This document shows positions 1 to 6,440 of a stretch of DNA of 10,017 bases, piece by piece (the first letter of the stretch is position 1; each line of letters opens with the position of its first letter). Source of the DNA: Armatimonadota bacterium (lineage in GTDB: Bacteria; Armatimonadota; Abditibacteriia; CG2-30-59-28); contig JACQGJ010000628.1 of the NCBI GenBank assembly GCA_016199605.1, positions 1-10,017 of the forward strand, in the 5' to 3' direction. The notes under the pieces were generated by a model. It ran no database searches, was not told the DNA's origin, and worked only from the letters and a program-made list of their open reading frames with translations. Both the position numbers and the translations under genes were made by a program.

Positions 1-471
1 CTGATAGGCAACACGAATCCGCTTGTCTTCCCCCGGCTGAATGGGAAACACCCGCGCTTGAATCATGCGAGTCCCCAGCCACTCCAGCAGAGCCGGGTCT
101 TTCCGCACGCGCACAATGCCGTTGTAGATCCGACGCGCCTCCTCCTTGTCCAGAATGCGGTGAGTTAGTTCCTCACCGCCCGCGTACATCGAGAACTTCG
201 ACAAGCTGATACCTTCGGCAAGGGGAAAGATGTACGTTCCTTCCACAGCCGTTCCCGCGGCGCTGCGAAAAGCCTGGTCGATGTCCGTCGTCGCGACCTG
301 CCGGTCGATCTCCACCTTGACGCGGTGATACGAGACGCTGAACGGAGGCACCTCGGGCCGGACGGGTACCATCATCCCATCGGAATAGACGCTGCAAGGA
401 AGCCCCGCAATGCCTGCAAGGGCAATCGCGGTGACAAGCTGGACGCCGACTTGGTGGTAGTTTCTCTTCAT
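1..471 (-). CDS. VIT-domain secreted protein, 3' part outside window
   Basis: Only the first 157 codons are visible; the frame stays open to the left edge. Residues 1-30 look like a Sec signal peptide: a basic start (MKRN), a hydrophobic stretch at about 8-25, and a likely signal peptidase I site near 30. Residue C26 is preceded by GLP, which is not a lipobox. From about residue 45 onward the sequence fits a VIT (vault/inter-alpha-trypsin) domain. Hallmarks are DRQVATTDIDQAF, VEGTYIFPL, ARRIYNGIVR, KDPALLEWLG and ARVFPIQPGEDKR. In this family a von Willebrand A domain usually follows, which would lie outside the window. The ATG at 471 is supported by a strong Shine-Dalgarno site 7 nt upstream. 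The gene lies 111 bp downstream of the ECF sigma gene but has its own ECF-type promoter, so the sigma factor probably controls it. Its cellular role is not known; an exported adhesion, sensing or envelope role is inferred. Confidence 0.85.
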   Translation of the reverse strand, partial: MKRNYHQVGVQLVTAIALAGIAGLPCSVYSDGMMVPVRPEVPPFSVSYHRVKVEIDRQVATTDIDQAFRSAAGTAVEGTYIFPLAEGISLSKFSMYAGGEELTHRILDKEEARRIYNGIVRVRKDPALLEWLGTRMIQARVFPIQPGEDKRIRVAYQ

Positions 472-478
472 GGTCAAG

Positions 479-486
479 CCTCCTCT
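479..486 (-). promoter_or_regulatory. Strong ribosome binding site of the VIT-domain gene
   Basis: AGAGGAGG on the minus strand, 7 nt before the ATG at 471. It fixes the start of a gene that is cut by the window edge. Confidence 0.8.
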
Positions 487-503
487 TTGTTTCCTGCCTC
501 TTG

Positions 504-531
504 ATACGACTGAGAGGCCGGAAACGTTACA
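504..531 (-). promoter_or_regulatory. ECF-type promoter of the VIT-domain gene
   Basis: On the minus strand, TGTAAC (531-526) is followed by exactly 16 nt and then TCGTAT (509-504). ECF promoters typically carry an AAC core at -35 and a CGT core at -10 with this spacing, as in Bacillus SigM/SigW-type promoters. The same two hexamers at the same spacing occur upstream of the sigma gene at 1187-1160, while the 16-nt spacers differ. Transcription would begin near 497, leaving a leader of about 25 nt that contains the Shine-Dalgarno site. The bipartite match is read directly; its recognition by the neighbouring sigma factor is inferred. Confidence 0.75.
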
Positions 532-582
532 GGCGGCTGATGGAATCTGAGGGTCCCTGTTCTTTCCACGAAGCAGCATGCT

Positions 583-1137
583 CTATCCCTCGTCCGTCTC
601 GACAAAGCTTGCCAGAGCCTTTCGCAGTGCAAGCCGTGCGCGGTGTGCTCTCACCCGCACCGCCTCTTCCGTCGCGCCGGTGATGCGTGAGATTTCAGCG
701 TAACTCAGATCTTGGTACTCACGCAGGACGATCACGAACCGTTGGTCCTCCGGCAGCGAATCCACCGCGCGACGCACCTCGCTGGCCAGTTGCTCTTTCT
801 CCACGAGTTTCTGGAGTGAATCCACATCAGAGGTGTGAGGTTCATGGATCACCTGGCCGAAACTTAACTCACGGTGGGAAGAGCGCTTCAGCCGATCCAG
901 CGCGAGGTTGCGGGCAATGGTATAGAGCCAGGTGGAAAATCTCATCCCCGATCTGTAGGACCGCCGGCGATCGTAAATCCGCAAAAAGGTATCCTGCAGG
1001 ACGTCTTCCGCAGTCGCCGACTCGTGCAGCATCCGATACAGAAAGCCGAACACGGGCTGCTTGTACCTCTCGAAGAGCGCACCCAGAGCCTGCGCGTCAC
1101 CTGCCGCCACCTTCTCCATCAACTCTTCATCCGACAC
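583..1137 (-). CDS. ECF-family RNA polymerase sigma factor
   Basis: A 184-residue sigma-70 family protein with only sigma2 and sigma4 regions, the usual ECF size. Sigma2 spans about residues 10-80 and includes AEDVLQDTFLRIY (region 2.2) and RFSTWLYTIARNLALDRLKR (regions 2.3-2.4). Sigma4 spans about 115-170 and includes LPEDQRFVIVLREYQDLSYAEI and the helix-turn-helix ATEEAVRVRAHRAR. There is no C-terminal extension. An ATG at 1161 is in frame but lies inside the predicted -10 element, so a transcript from that promoter could not use it. GTG at 1137, preceded by AGGTGG at 1147-1142, gives the typical ECF beginning MSDEELMEKVAAGD. No anti-sigma gene is adjacent; the downstream neighbour is the VIT-domain gene. 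The protein probably directs its own transcription and that of the VIT gene. Family assignment is secure; the ECF subgroup and signal are not known. Confidence 0.93.
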   Translation of the reverse strand: MSDEELMEKVAAGDAQALGALFERYKQPVFGFLYRMLHESATAEDVLQDTFLRIYDRRRSYRSGMRFSTWLYTIARNLALDRLKRSSHRELSFGQVIHEPHTSDVDSLQKLVEKEQLASEVRRAVDSLPEDQRFVIVLREYQDLSYAEISRITGATEEAVRVRAHRARLALRKALASFVETDEG

Positions 1138-1141
1138 TCTT

Positions 1142-1147
1142 CCACCT
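1142..1147 (-). promoter_or_regulatory. Ribosome binding site that decides the sigma factor start
   Basis: AGGTGG on the minus strand, 4 nt before GTG at 1137. It matches the downstream part of the anti-Shine-Dalgarno complement (AGGTG), so the short spacing is acceptable. No comparable site precedes the ATG at 1161. Confidence 0.6.
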
Positions 1148-1159
1148 GCCCCGAATTCC

Positions 1160-1187
1160 ATACGACCGGTCGAGGAAGTTTGTTACA
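1160..1187 (-). promoter_or_regulatory. ECF-type autoregulatory promoter of the sigma gene
   Basis: On the minus strand, TGTAAC (1187-1182), 16 nt, then TCGTAT (1165-1160). It is identical in both elements and in spacing to the promoter before the VIT-domain gene. This fits the common habit of ECF sigma factors of transcribing their own gene. The -10 side overlaps a perfect 10-bp palindrome, CGACCGGTCG at 1163-1172, which could be chance or an operator. The predicted transcript starts near 1153, some 16 nt before GTG 1137. Confidence 0.75.
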
Positions 1188-1189
1188 TG

Positions 1190-1198
1190 TGTTATGAT
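1190..1198 (+). promoter_or_regulatory. Possible extended -10 promoter for the truncated gene
   Basis: TGT-TATGAT on the plus strand matches an extended -10 (TGn-TATAAT with one mismatch). No convincing -35 lies 16-18 nt upstream. It would transcribe rightward into the broken aldolase-like reading frame at 1260, divergently from the sigma gene whose -35 it abuts. The call rests on one short motif. Confidence 0.35.
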
Positions 1199-1259
1199 AC
1201 CGCCGTTTGGTTCGACATCAAAGCCCTTCATTCGACGCAGGGAGAAAAGGAAAAAAAGA

Positions 1260-1344
1260 TTGCGCATCGAAGACCTCGACACCCCCACCTTGCTGGTGGA
1301 CCTTGACACCTTGGAAGATAACCTGAAGAAGATGAGCGAGGTCA
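1260..1344 (+). pseudogene. Truncated 5' copy of the D-threonine-aldolase-like gene
   Basis: From TTG at 1260 the frame reads MRIEDLDTPTLLVDLDTLED and on to KKMSEVT, the standard N-terminus of the D-threonine aldolase/D-serine dehydratase-like family. Positions 1269-1342 are identical base for base to 4203-4276, the start of the intact gene, and both TTG codons align at the same offset (2934 bp). After 1342 homology fades within about 10 bp and the catalytic lysine region is absent. The frame stays open to a stop at 1553, giving a nominal 97-residue product whose C-terminal 70 residues I do not recognise. AGGGAGAAAAGG at 1239-1250 is a reasonable ribosome binding site, better than the one before the intact copy. 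So a translation start with a possible promoter survives, but the enzyme part is lost. It arose by partial duplication, by insertion and rearrangement, or by an assembly join. Confidence 0.8.
1269..1342 (+). repeat. 74-bp perfect direct repeat, left copy
   Basis: Identical to 4203-4276. It encodes residues 4-27 of the aldolase-like N-terminus in both copies. It begins just after the first three codons, which differ (CGC ATC here, CAT GTT in the right copy after a shared TTG). Confidence 0.97.
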
Positions 1345-1670
1345 CAACGGGACCATCACTTGAGTGTCGCACATCCCCCTGGCAGGCTGCCGATGGTAAG
1401 GGTCTTCAACCGCTCGACGGTTTCGGCGTTCAGCACGGTCACAGTTTTGGCACGATTTGCCCGTCACGCGCGTTGCACGATTCGAGAAAGAAAACCAGCA
1501 CATGCAAACTCAACCGTTCAGGCAGAAGGATAGCGCTTGAATCCGAGGTTTGAGAAGCGGCTGGAACGCAGCCCTGACGAGGAAATTCACCGTGGTTGGA
1601 GAAAAGCACACACGACATCGAGCTTGTGAGAGATGACTTCATTATTCGATGCCAGTGGGGTGCAAACTTC
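1345..1670. other. Gene-poor stretch between truncated gene and propeller gene
   Basis: About 330 bp with no reading frame that I recognise on either strand. The plus-strand frame continuing from the truncated gene ends at 1553 and looks non-coding. On the minus strand, a 35-codon open stretch (1463-1356, with motifs KTVTVLNAETVERLK and GSLPGGCATLK) looks protein-like and ends in a stop right beside the break point. It may be the tail of a decayed gene or element, but no family can be named. No inverted repeats marking an insertion sequence were found by eye. Confidence 0.5.
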
Positions 1671-3992
1671 ATGCTTTCATCCAGAAGTCTCCGTCTCCAT
1701 CGGAGTAGGGCCATCGTGGCGGGTCTCTTGGGCGTCGGGATGATTGCGGTCCTGTGGCGTCAACTCTGGTTGACCACACCTGCGATTCTGGAAATCCAAT
1801 CGACACCTGCCGGAGCCGAGATTAGAATCTCACCTCCTGACGACCCAACCATTCGACCCGCAGGGCGTACTCCAGTCCGTCTCCAGCTCTCCAAGGAAGA
1901 AGTCAAACGCAAAGGAGTGTGGTCGGTTGAAATCTGCCGAGACGGCTACTGGCCGCAGTTGGCGCGACTGCCGGCCTCCGAGGTTCACGGGAAGAGGCAA
2001 CTGCGATCCGAACTGCTGCCGTTTTCTCTGGGGAGCATCGGGGCATTGCCGGTTGTCTACGAAGGACCTTCTCCGACTACGAGAAAGGGACCTACGGGCA
2101 GAGCCGGGAGACTTGACCGCAAGAAGTCAACGCTGGACCTCAAGCTGGGGGGATTGGAGGAAGGGGGAGTTTCATGGACCCCGGGAGCGAATGGCATCGT
2201 AAAGTGGGAGACCACTGCGGGCGGAGGGCCGATTGGTGGGATGATCGGAGATTGGCTGGACCACCTAACAACCGTGGGCTCCCGCTTGGGGGTCAACATT
2301 GACTTCTGGCATTGGGATCTGAATATTCTCTGGTACGCGGGTGGCACGCGCAGAATGGTCCAGACGAGTCGGTTTCCGAGCAGCATTTATGGTTACTACG
2401 TTGCCAATGCCTTCTCACCCGACGGTGAATGGATCATTCACGACTGGCCGGTGGGCGGCTCCGATCACCAGGTCTTGACCTCGGTGATAACAGGCAAGTC
2501 AGTCACACTCGCCAGCCCCCCGGGCACTGATAACTGCCTGCCCGCAGTTTCACCTGATGGCGCCAAGGTGTCGTTTGTCCGCACTGGTGCCAGTGGGGGT
2601 GCCCAGTGGATTCTGCGTGATTTGCGGCCCGCTGTGGCTTCCGAGACGATCGTCGCGGTAGTTGCCGCGCCGTCCTTTGGGGACACTCCCATTGCATTTT
2701 CTCCAGACGGGAGATGGTTGGCTTATGATTCAGGCGGACAAGTTCTCCTTTCTGACCGGGGAGGTCCTCCCCGGAATATCTCCGCAAGCCCTGAAAGTGC
2801 GCCACACAAAGGGCTCCGGTGGTCGCCAGATGGGAAATGGTTGGCTGTCGGGTCGCTCAGGAATTGTGCCCCGTGGTCAGAGTCGAACGGTCCGTCGGGG
2901 CCGAACAATCCGTATGAAGAGATCTCAAGAAGGAATCTGAGCTTGTTGCGAATGGTGGAGGGTCATGTCGTGCAGACCCGCGCTCTTGAGGGCGAGTTCG
3001 CAGGATGGTTGCCGGACAGCCACCAATTCCTCACGTGGAACCCCGATTGCTGCGTTGTCAGGCTGGTCGATGTGCAGGGTAGGGTCGTAGCGGTCTATGG
3101 GACACCTCTAACTTTGTTCTCGTCGCCTCGCTTTAGTCCCTCCGGGAATCTCCTCGCTGCCATCGGCATGGATCCAGATGCCACGCCGCGTATGTACTTA
3201 TTCGATACTCTCAACCCAAGGCCAAGGCCGCTGCGCTCCTCGCCTGTGCCTGTCGAATCCTTCGTTTGGGCTGGAAACCAACACTTGTTGGTTGCTGGCA
3301 AGGGTGACGCCTTTCCCGTGTGGCTCCTAAGCGTCCGGGATGGCAAAGCCGTTCGCCTTCCCCTGCCGCAAATACCTCGCCGATCCCTCACGGCCGCAAG
3401 CGATGGGAAGCGCATGGCCTACCTTGAGCGACACGGAAGTAACTGGGGGATTGTAGTCTGCAATACTGACGGCACTGCGGCCCGCCAGTTGCACCCCCCT
3501 CCGGGCGACTACTGTGGGCTGTCCTGGCAGCCCCACGGCGAGCGGTTGATGCTTAAACGAGGAATGTTGATGCCGGGGGCGAGCACCGGTGAGACGTCTT
3601 TCATCCAAGCCAGCGGCGCCGGTTGGCACCGGTTGAATGTGAAGTCATGTCAGAATCCGGGACTTGTCTGCGACTGGCTTCCTGATGGCCGAGGCGTGTG
3701 GCTGGTCAGGGAAGGAGTGGTCGCAGCAGACCCCGAGGGCCGCATCATCAGAAACGATCTATACAACGATCTAATCTGGTCGGTGGATGGTCGCCACGGT
3801 GTCTCTGCGAAGAAGGGGCAATTGTGGCTCTATTCAGGATCGCCCAAGCCCTTCTACGGGAGAAAGCAGGCACAAACGCGCCGCATTATCCCGATTAGCC
3901 GTGACTGCTTCCCACACGCCGTCGTCGCGCCCACCATTCCCACGATCGTGGAGAAGCACATAACCGGGTGGACTGTCCGGACGAATCGTTGA
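1671..3992 (+). CDS. Membrane-anchored PEGA-like / PD40 beta-propeller protein
   Basis: A 773-residue protein. The N-terminus is basic and then hydrophobic (about residues 13-32), fitting a signal anchor or uncleaved signal. Residues 39-105 resemble a PEGA domain (ILEIQSTPAGAEIRIS, then GRTPVRLQL and CRDGYW). From about 240 onward come TolB/PD40-type WD-like repeats: AFSPDGEWI, AVSPDGAKV, AFSPDGRWLAYDS, RWSPDGKWLAVGS, RFSPSGNLLAA, SWQPHGERL, DWLPDGRGVWL and IWSVDGRHGV. These suggest one or two propellers in the periplasm or at the surface, probably a protein- or glycan-binding scaffold. No kinase or peptidase domain is visible. ATG 1671 was chosen over TTG 1596, which lies in the same open frame, because the hydrophobic anchor follows it directly and GGGG precedes it by about 12 nt. 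It stands alone, inside the 2.9-kb unit bounded by the 74-bp repeats. Its partner and role are unknown. Confidence 0.85.
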   Translation: MLSSRSLRLHRSRAIVAGLLGVGMIAVLWRQLWLTTPAILEIQSTPAGAEIRISPPDDPTIRPAGRTPVRLQLSKEEVKRKGVWSVEICRDGYWPQLARLPASEVHGKRQLRSELLPFSLGSIGALPVVYEGPSPTTRKGPTGRAGRLDRKKSTLDLKLGGLEEGGVSWTPGANGIVKWETTAGGGPIGGMIGDWLDHLTTVGSRLGVNIDFWHWDLNILWYAGGTRRMVQTSRFPSSIYGYYVANAFSPDGEWIIHDWPVGGSDHQVLTSVITGKSVTLASPPGTDNCLPAVSPDGAKVSFVRTGASGGAQWILRDLRPAVASETIVAVVAAPSFGDTPIAFSPDGRWLAYDSGGQVLLSDRGGPPRNISASPESAPHKGLRWSPDGKWLAVGSLRNCAPWSESNGPSGPNNPYEEISRRNLSLLRMVEGHVVQTRALEGEFAGWLPDSHQFLTWNPDCCVVRLVDVQGRVVAVYGTPLTLFSSPRFSPSGNLLAAIGMDPDATPRMYLFDTLNPRPRPLRSSPVPVESFVWAGNQHLLVAGKGDAFPVWLLSVRDGKAVRLPLPQIPRRSLTAASDGKRMAYLERHGSNWGIVVCNTDGTAARQLHPPPGDYCGLSWQPHGERLMLKRGMLMPGASTGETSFIQASGAGWHRLNVKSCQNPGLVCDWLPDGRGVWLVREGVVAADPEGRIIRNDLYNDLIWSVDGRHGVSAKKGQLWLYSGSPKPFYGRKQAQTRRIIPISRDCFPHAVVAPTIPTIVEKHITGWTVRTNR

Positions 3993-4193
3993 GCGAGTGG
4001 GCCTCGGTGGGAATCGCCTCACGACACAACTACCGGGACGAAACGACTCACAAATCCCGTTCCTGAATCACTCAGGCGTCTGAGAGTTAGGAGTGCGATT
4101 TGAACTCCGGTGGATTCCGTGTTAGACTTCGGCACGTGTTTCATCGCGGAAAAGAATCGGGCAATCCACAAAGAAAGAAGCTGATGACAAGCC
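3993..4193. other. Intergenic region with aldolase-like gene promoter
   Basis: No gene is seen here. CTCAG (4071-4075) and CTGAG (4080-4084) could pair in a 5-bp hairpin with a 4-base loop. It is short and has no T-run, so it is not called a terminator for the propeller gene. The right half carries a sigma-70-type promoter and a weak purine-rich leader. Confidence 0.5.
4100..4128 (+). promoter_or_regulatory. Sigma-70-type promoter of the aldolase-like gene
   Basis: TTGAAC (4100-4105), a 17-nt spacer, then TAGACT (4123-4128), on the plus strand. The -35 is close to consensus and the spacing is ideal; the -10 is fair. Transcription would begin near 4135, leaving about 60 nt of leader before TTG 4194. 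It does not resemble the ECF motif seen at 504 and 1160. Confidence 0.55.
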
Positions 4194-5264
4194 TTGCATG
4201 TTGAAGACCTCGACACCCCCACCTTGCTGGTGGACCTTGACACCTTGGAAGATAACCTGAAGAAGATGAGCGAGGTGACCGCTGACACGGGAACGTTTCT
4301 GCGCCCCCACTTCAAAGCCTACAAATGCATCCCTATTGTCGAACGGCAGATGGAATTGGGCGCCATCGGTGTGACGTGCGCCAAATTAAGCGAGGCGGAA
4401 GTTCTCGCGGATCACGGATTCGACCACCTGTTGGTGGCGAACGAGGTCTGCGGTGATGTCAAGGTACGCAGGCTTGTCGAGTTGCGCAAGCGCGTAGAGG
4501 TCATGGTCGGAGTCGATAGCCTCATCGCGGCAGAGACGATTTCTTCGGCGGCGGTCGGCGCCGGGGTCAAGGTTCCGGTGTTGGTGGACGTGGACCTGGG
4601 TATGAACCGGTGCGGAACGACACCGGAAGGAGCGATCCAGCTCGCGCAGCAGCTTGTGCAGATGCAAGGTCTGGAGTTTCGCGGTCTCATGGGCTACGAA
4701 GGCCATCTGATCGCGATGCAGGAGGGGGAGGAAAAAGTGAAAGCTGTCAACGAAGCTCTGGACCATTTTGTGTTCGTGAAACAGGCTTTGGCCTACAAGG
4801 GCATCGACGTTGGTATTGTCAGTGCCGGAGGAACCGGAGATTACAGGACTGCCGCGCAACATCCGGTCGTCACGGAGCTTCAGGTTGGCAGCTACACTCT
4901 CATGGATACTCTTTACGGTGCGTTTCAACCCGACTTCAAGCTGGCAGCCACGATCCTGTGTACCGTGATCAGCAGACCCACGCCAGACCGGCTTGTCATC
5001 GACGTGGGGAGGAAAGGAGTGAACACGCAACTCAACCTGAGTACCCTCAAGAATCGGCCCACCGTTGCTCTCAAGCTCACGTATGCCGAGCATGGCGAAA
5101 TGGAGGTGGGAGAGGAGGCTGCCGACTTGCAGCCCGGCGTCAAAGTCGAGTTGGAGATGCCCTACGCCGATGGCACCGTACACCTCTACGAGAACATGCA
5201 CCTCATTCGGGACGGGGAAGTAGTCGACGTCTGGCCGATTGTTGGCAGAGGCAAGATACAGTAA
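4194..5264 (+). CDS. D-threonine aldolase / D-serine dehydratase-like PLP enzyme
   Basis: A 356-residue fold-type III (alanine-racemase-like) PLP enzyme. The N-terminal motif EDLDTPTLLVDLD is followed by RPHFKAYK (37-44), where K41 matches the PLP lysine of the family's RPHxKTHK. The phosphate-binding loop is SAGGTGDY (210-217), and a C-terminal beta domain ends in GEVVDVWPIVGRGK. Relatives cleave D-3-hydroxy amino acids to glycine plus aldehyde, or deaminate D-serine, using PLP and a divalent metal. The metal pair (HxC or HxD) is here Y324-A325-D326, so the histidine appears to be replaced by tyrosine and activity may differ. The TTG start is forced: an in-frame stop lies at 4185, and homology begins at codon 4 or earlier. 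Only a weak GAAAGAAG ribosome site precedes it. A truncated copy lies at 1260. The gene ends 2 bp from the convergent gene's stop. The substrate is unknown. Confidence 0.9.
   Translation: MHVEDLDTPTLLVDLDTLEDNLKKMSEVTADTGTFLRPHFKAYKCIPIVERQMELGAIGVTCAKLSEAEVLADHGFDHLLVANEVCGDVKVRRLVELRKRVEVMVGVDSLIAAETISSAAVGAGVKVPVLVDVDLGMNRCGTTPEGAIQLAQQLVQMQGLEFRGLMGYEGHLIAMQEGEEKVKAVNEALDHFVFVKQALAYKGIDVGIVSAGGTGDYRTAAQHPVVTELQVGSYTLMDTLYGAFQPDFKLAATILCTVISRPTPDRLVIDVGRKGVNTQLNLSTLKNRPTVALKLTYAEHGEMEVGEEAADLQPGVKVELEMPYADGTVHLYENMHLIRDGEVVDVWPIVGRGKIQ
4203..4276 (+). repeat. 74-bp perfect direct repeat, right copy
   Basis: Identical to 1269-1342, 2934 bp (978 codons) apart. It lies inside the intact aldolase-like gene, codons 4 to 27. 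Confidence 0.97.
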
Positions 5265-5266
5265 AC

Positions 5267-6391
5267 CTAACCCCCGATCTCATACTTCACCTCCAGCTCG
5301 CAAGTGTCCCTCTTCGTTCCGCCCGCGAACTTCGAGTCCATGGCAACGGCGAGAATTCCGGTGGTGAGGAGCGTTCTCTCAACGGGGTAGCTTGGGGCGC
5401 CCGTCAGGAACATTTGCTGGACGGCTTCATCAAGCTTCGCAAAATGAGTGTACGGCTTTCCCGGCTGGAGCCAGAACTCGGTGGCCACCGGTTCCCTCTG
5501 TCCTTTGAGTTTTGCCGAGAAGAGGAAGTCAGCGGTCTGTCCATTGAGCATCAAGACGCTTGCCCTTAGTCCATCGCGATACTCAATCATGAAGGCCTCC
5601 GGCTCCTCAACGTTCGATCGCACCTCTCCGTCCACGTTGCTTTCCGAGGTTGCCAGGGCCGCCTGCAAGAGTTCCCATGACCACCGCCCTTCGTCGCCCG
5701 CTTGCCATACTTCATTCCCGGACAGCAACTGAACCGACCTGACTCCCGATTCTCCTCCCCTCCTTCTCTCAACCATACACTGAAGTGTTTCCAGGGCATG
5801 AAACCCGTAAGCCTCGAGCCCGCCATAGCCTACGGCCATGGCTTCCTCGGTCTCCACCCCCAGGGCCAACTCCAACTCCGGACGGCGCCACGTCACCGGC
5901 AACGAGGAGCCGGCCATGAAGGGGATTCCTAACGCGATGGCTTTGTCGTACATCCACTTAGCGTTTTCCCAACTGTAGCTAAGATGCTTGTCGCTGAATA
6001 CCGGGACGGATCTGCCGCTGGACTCGAACACCGCCGCGGTCTCCTCAAGGAAACGCCGCCGTGGGTACAGGTGCTGTCCCTTCTCATTGAAAGGGTAGTT
6101 CCCATGCTCCCCGATCAGCAGCACCCCGTCCACCGCCAATTGGTCACCTCCGAGGGTGAGAGCGCTGGAAATGGATTCATGGATCGGCACCCCGTGTTTC
6201 CCGGCCATGTCTCTCCCCATGTCGTTCTCCGGATACTGATCGAGGTACAACGAAACGATGTCAACCTGGGGCTCGAAGTCTACATCCAGACACCGGCATC
6301 CTTCGAGGAACTTGGTGAGGATCACATCGACATGAGAATTCTCCCGGTATTCGGTTCCGATACAGGCGATCTTAGGGCGGTATGTTGGCAT
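5267..6391 (-). CDS. Conserved protein of unknown function, 374 aa
   Basis: A soluble-looking 374-residue protein with no signal peptide or membrane segment. The N-terminus (KIACIGTEYRENSH, 7-20) suggests a Rossmann-like alpha/beta start. Distinctive motifs are DGVLLIGEHGNYPFNEKGQ (88-106), FSDKHLSYSW (132-141), GSSLPVTWRRPE, FHALETLQCMVERRRGGE and PYPVERTLLTTG-like text near the C-terminus (SYPVERTLLTTG). I recognise the pattern from proteins labelled hypothetical in Planctomycetes-type genomes, sometimes near oxidoreductases, but know no characterised member. The conserved histidines and acidic residues could bind metal or catalyse a reaction; this is inference. It is the last gene of the minus-strand operon, 49 bp after the aminotransferase stop. 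AAGGA lies about 11 nt before its ATG, a slightly long spacing. Its stop lies 2 bp from that of the convergent aldolase-like gene. Confidence 0.85.
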   Translation of the reverse strand: MPTYRPKIACIGTEYRENSHVDVILTKFLEGCRCLDVDFEPQVDIVSLYLDQYPENDMGRDMAGKHGVPIHESISSALTLGGDQLAVDGVLLIGEHGNYPFNEKGQHLYPRRRFLEETAAVFESSGRSVPVFSDKHLSYSWENAKWMYDKAIALGIPFMAGSSLPVTWRRPELELALGVETEEAMAVGYGGLEAYGFHALETLQCMVERRRGGESGVRSVQLLSGNEVWQAGDEGRWSWELLQAALATSESNVDGEVRSNVEEPEAFMIEYRDGLRASVLMLNGQTADFLFSAKLKGQREPVATEFWLQPGKPYTHFAKLDEAVQQMFLTGAPSYPVERTLLTTGILAVAMDSKFAGGTKRDTCELEVKYEIGG

Positions 6392-6440
6392 GGCAAGTGG
6401 TTTCCTTTCGTACGGGTCTTCTCGTGACTTCGCTCATGGT

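Noticed and set aside
687..1553. Long plus-strand reading frame (288 codons)
   Set aside because: Its first two thirds lie antisense to the clear ECF sigma gene and have arginine/proline-rich shadow composition. Only the part after 1260 is meaningful, as the truncated aldolase-like start.
1439..1714. Minus-strand reading frame (91 codons) across the gene-poor stretch
   Set aside because: Overlaps the start of the propeller gene, lacks a ribosome site and resembles no known family.
4071..4084. Hairpin CTCAG/CTGAG as a terminator of the propeller gene
   Set aside because: The stem is only 5 bp and no T-run follows; it also lies about 80 bp beyond the stop.
1269..4276. A transposon with the 74-bp repeats as target duplications
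   Set aside because: Target duplications are normally only a few to about 14 bp. No transposase, integrase or terminal inverted repeats were found between the copies.
4386..5201. Long minus-strand reading frame (271 codons)
   Set aside because: Antisense to the well-supported PLP enzyme, with no recognisable motifs; a codon-bias shadow.
4610..5569. Plus-strand reading frame (319 codons)
   Set aside because: Runs out of frame through the aldolase-like gene and then antisense to the conserved unknown gene; cysteine- and arginine-rich shadow text.
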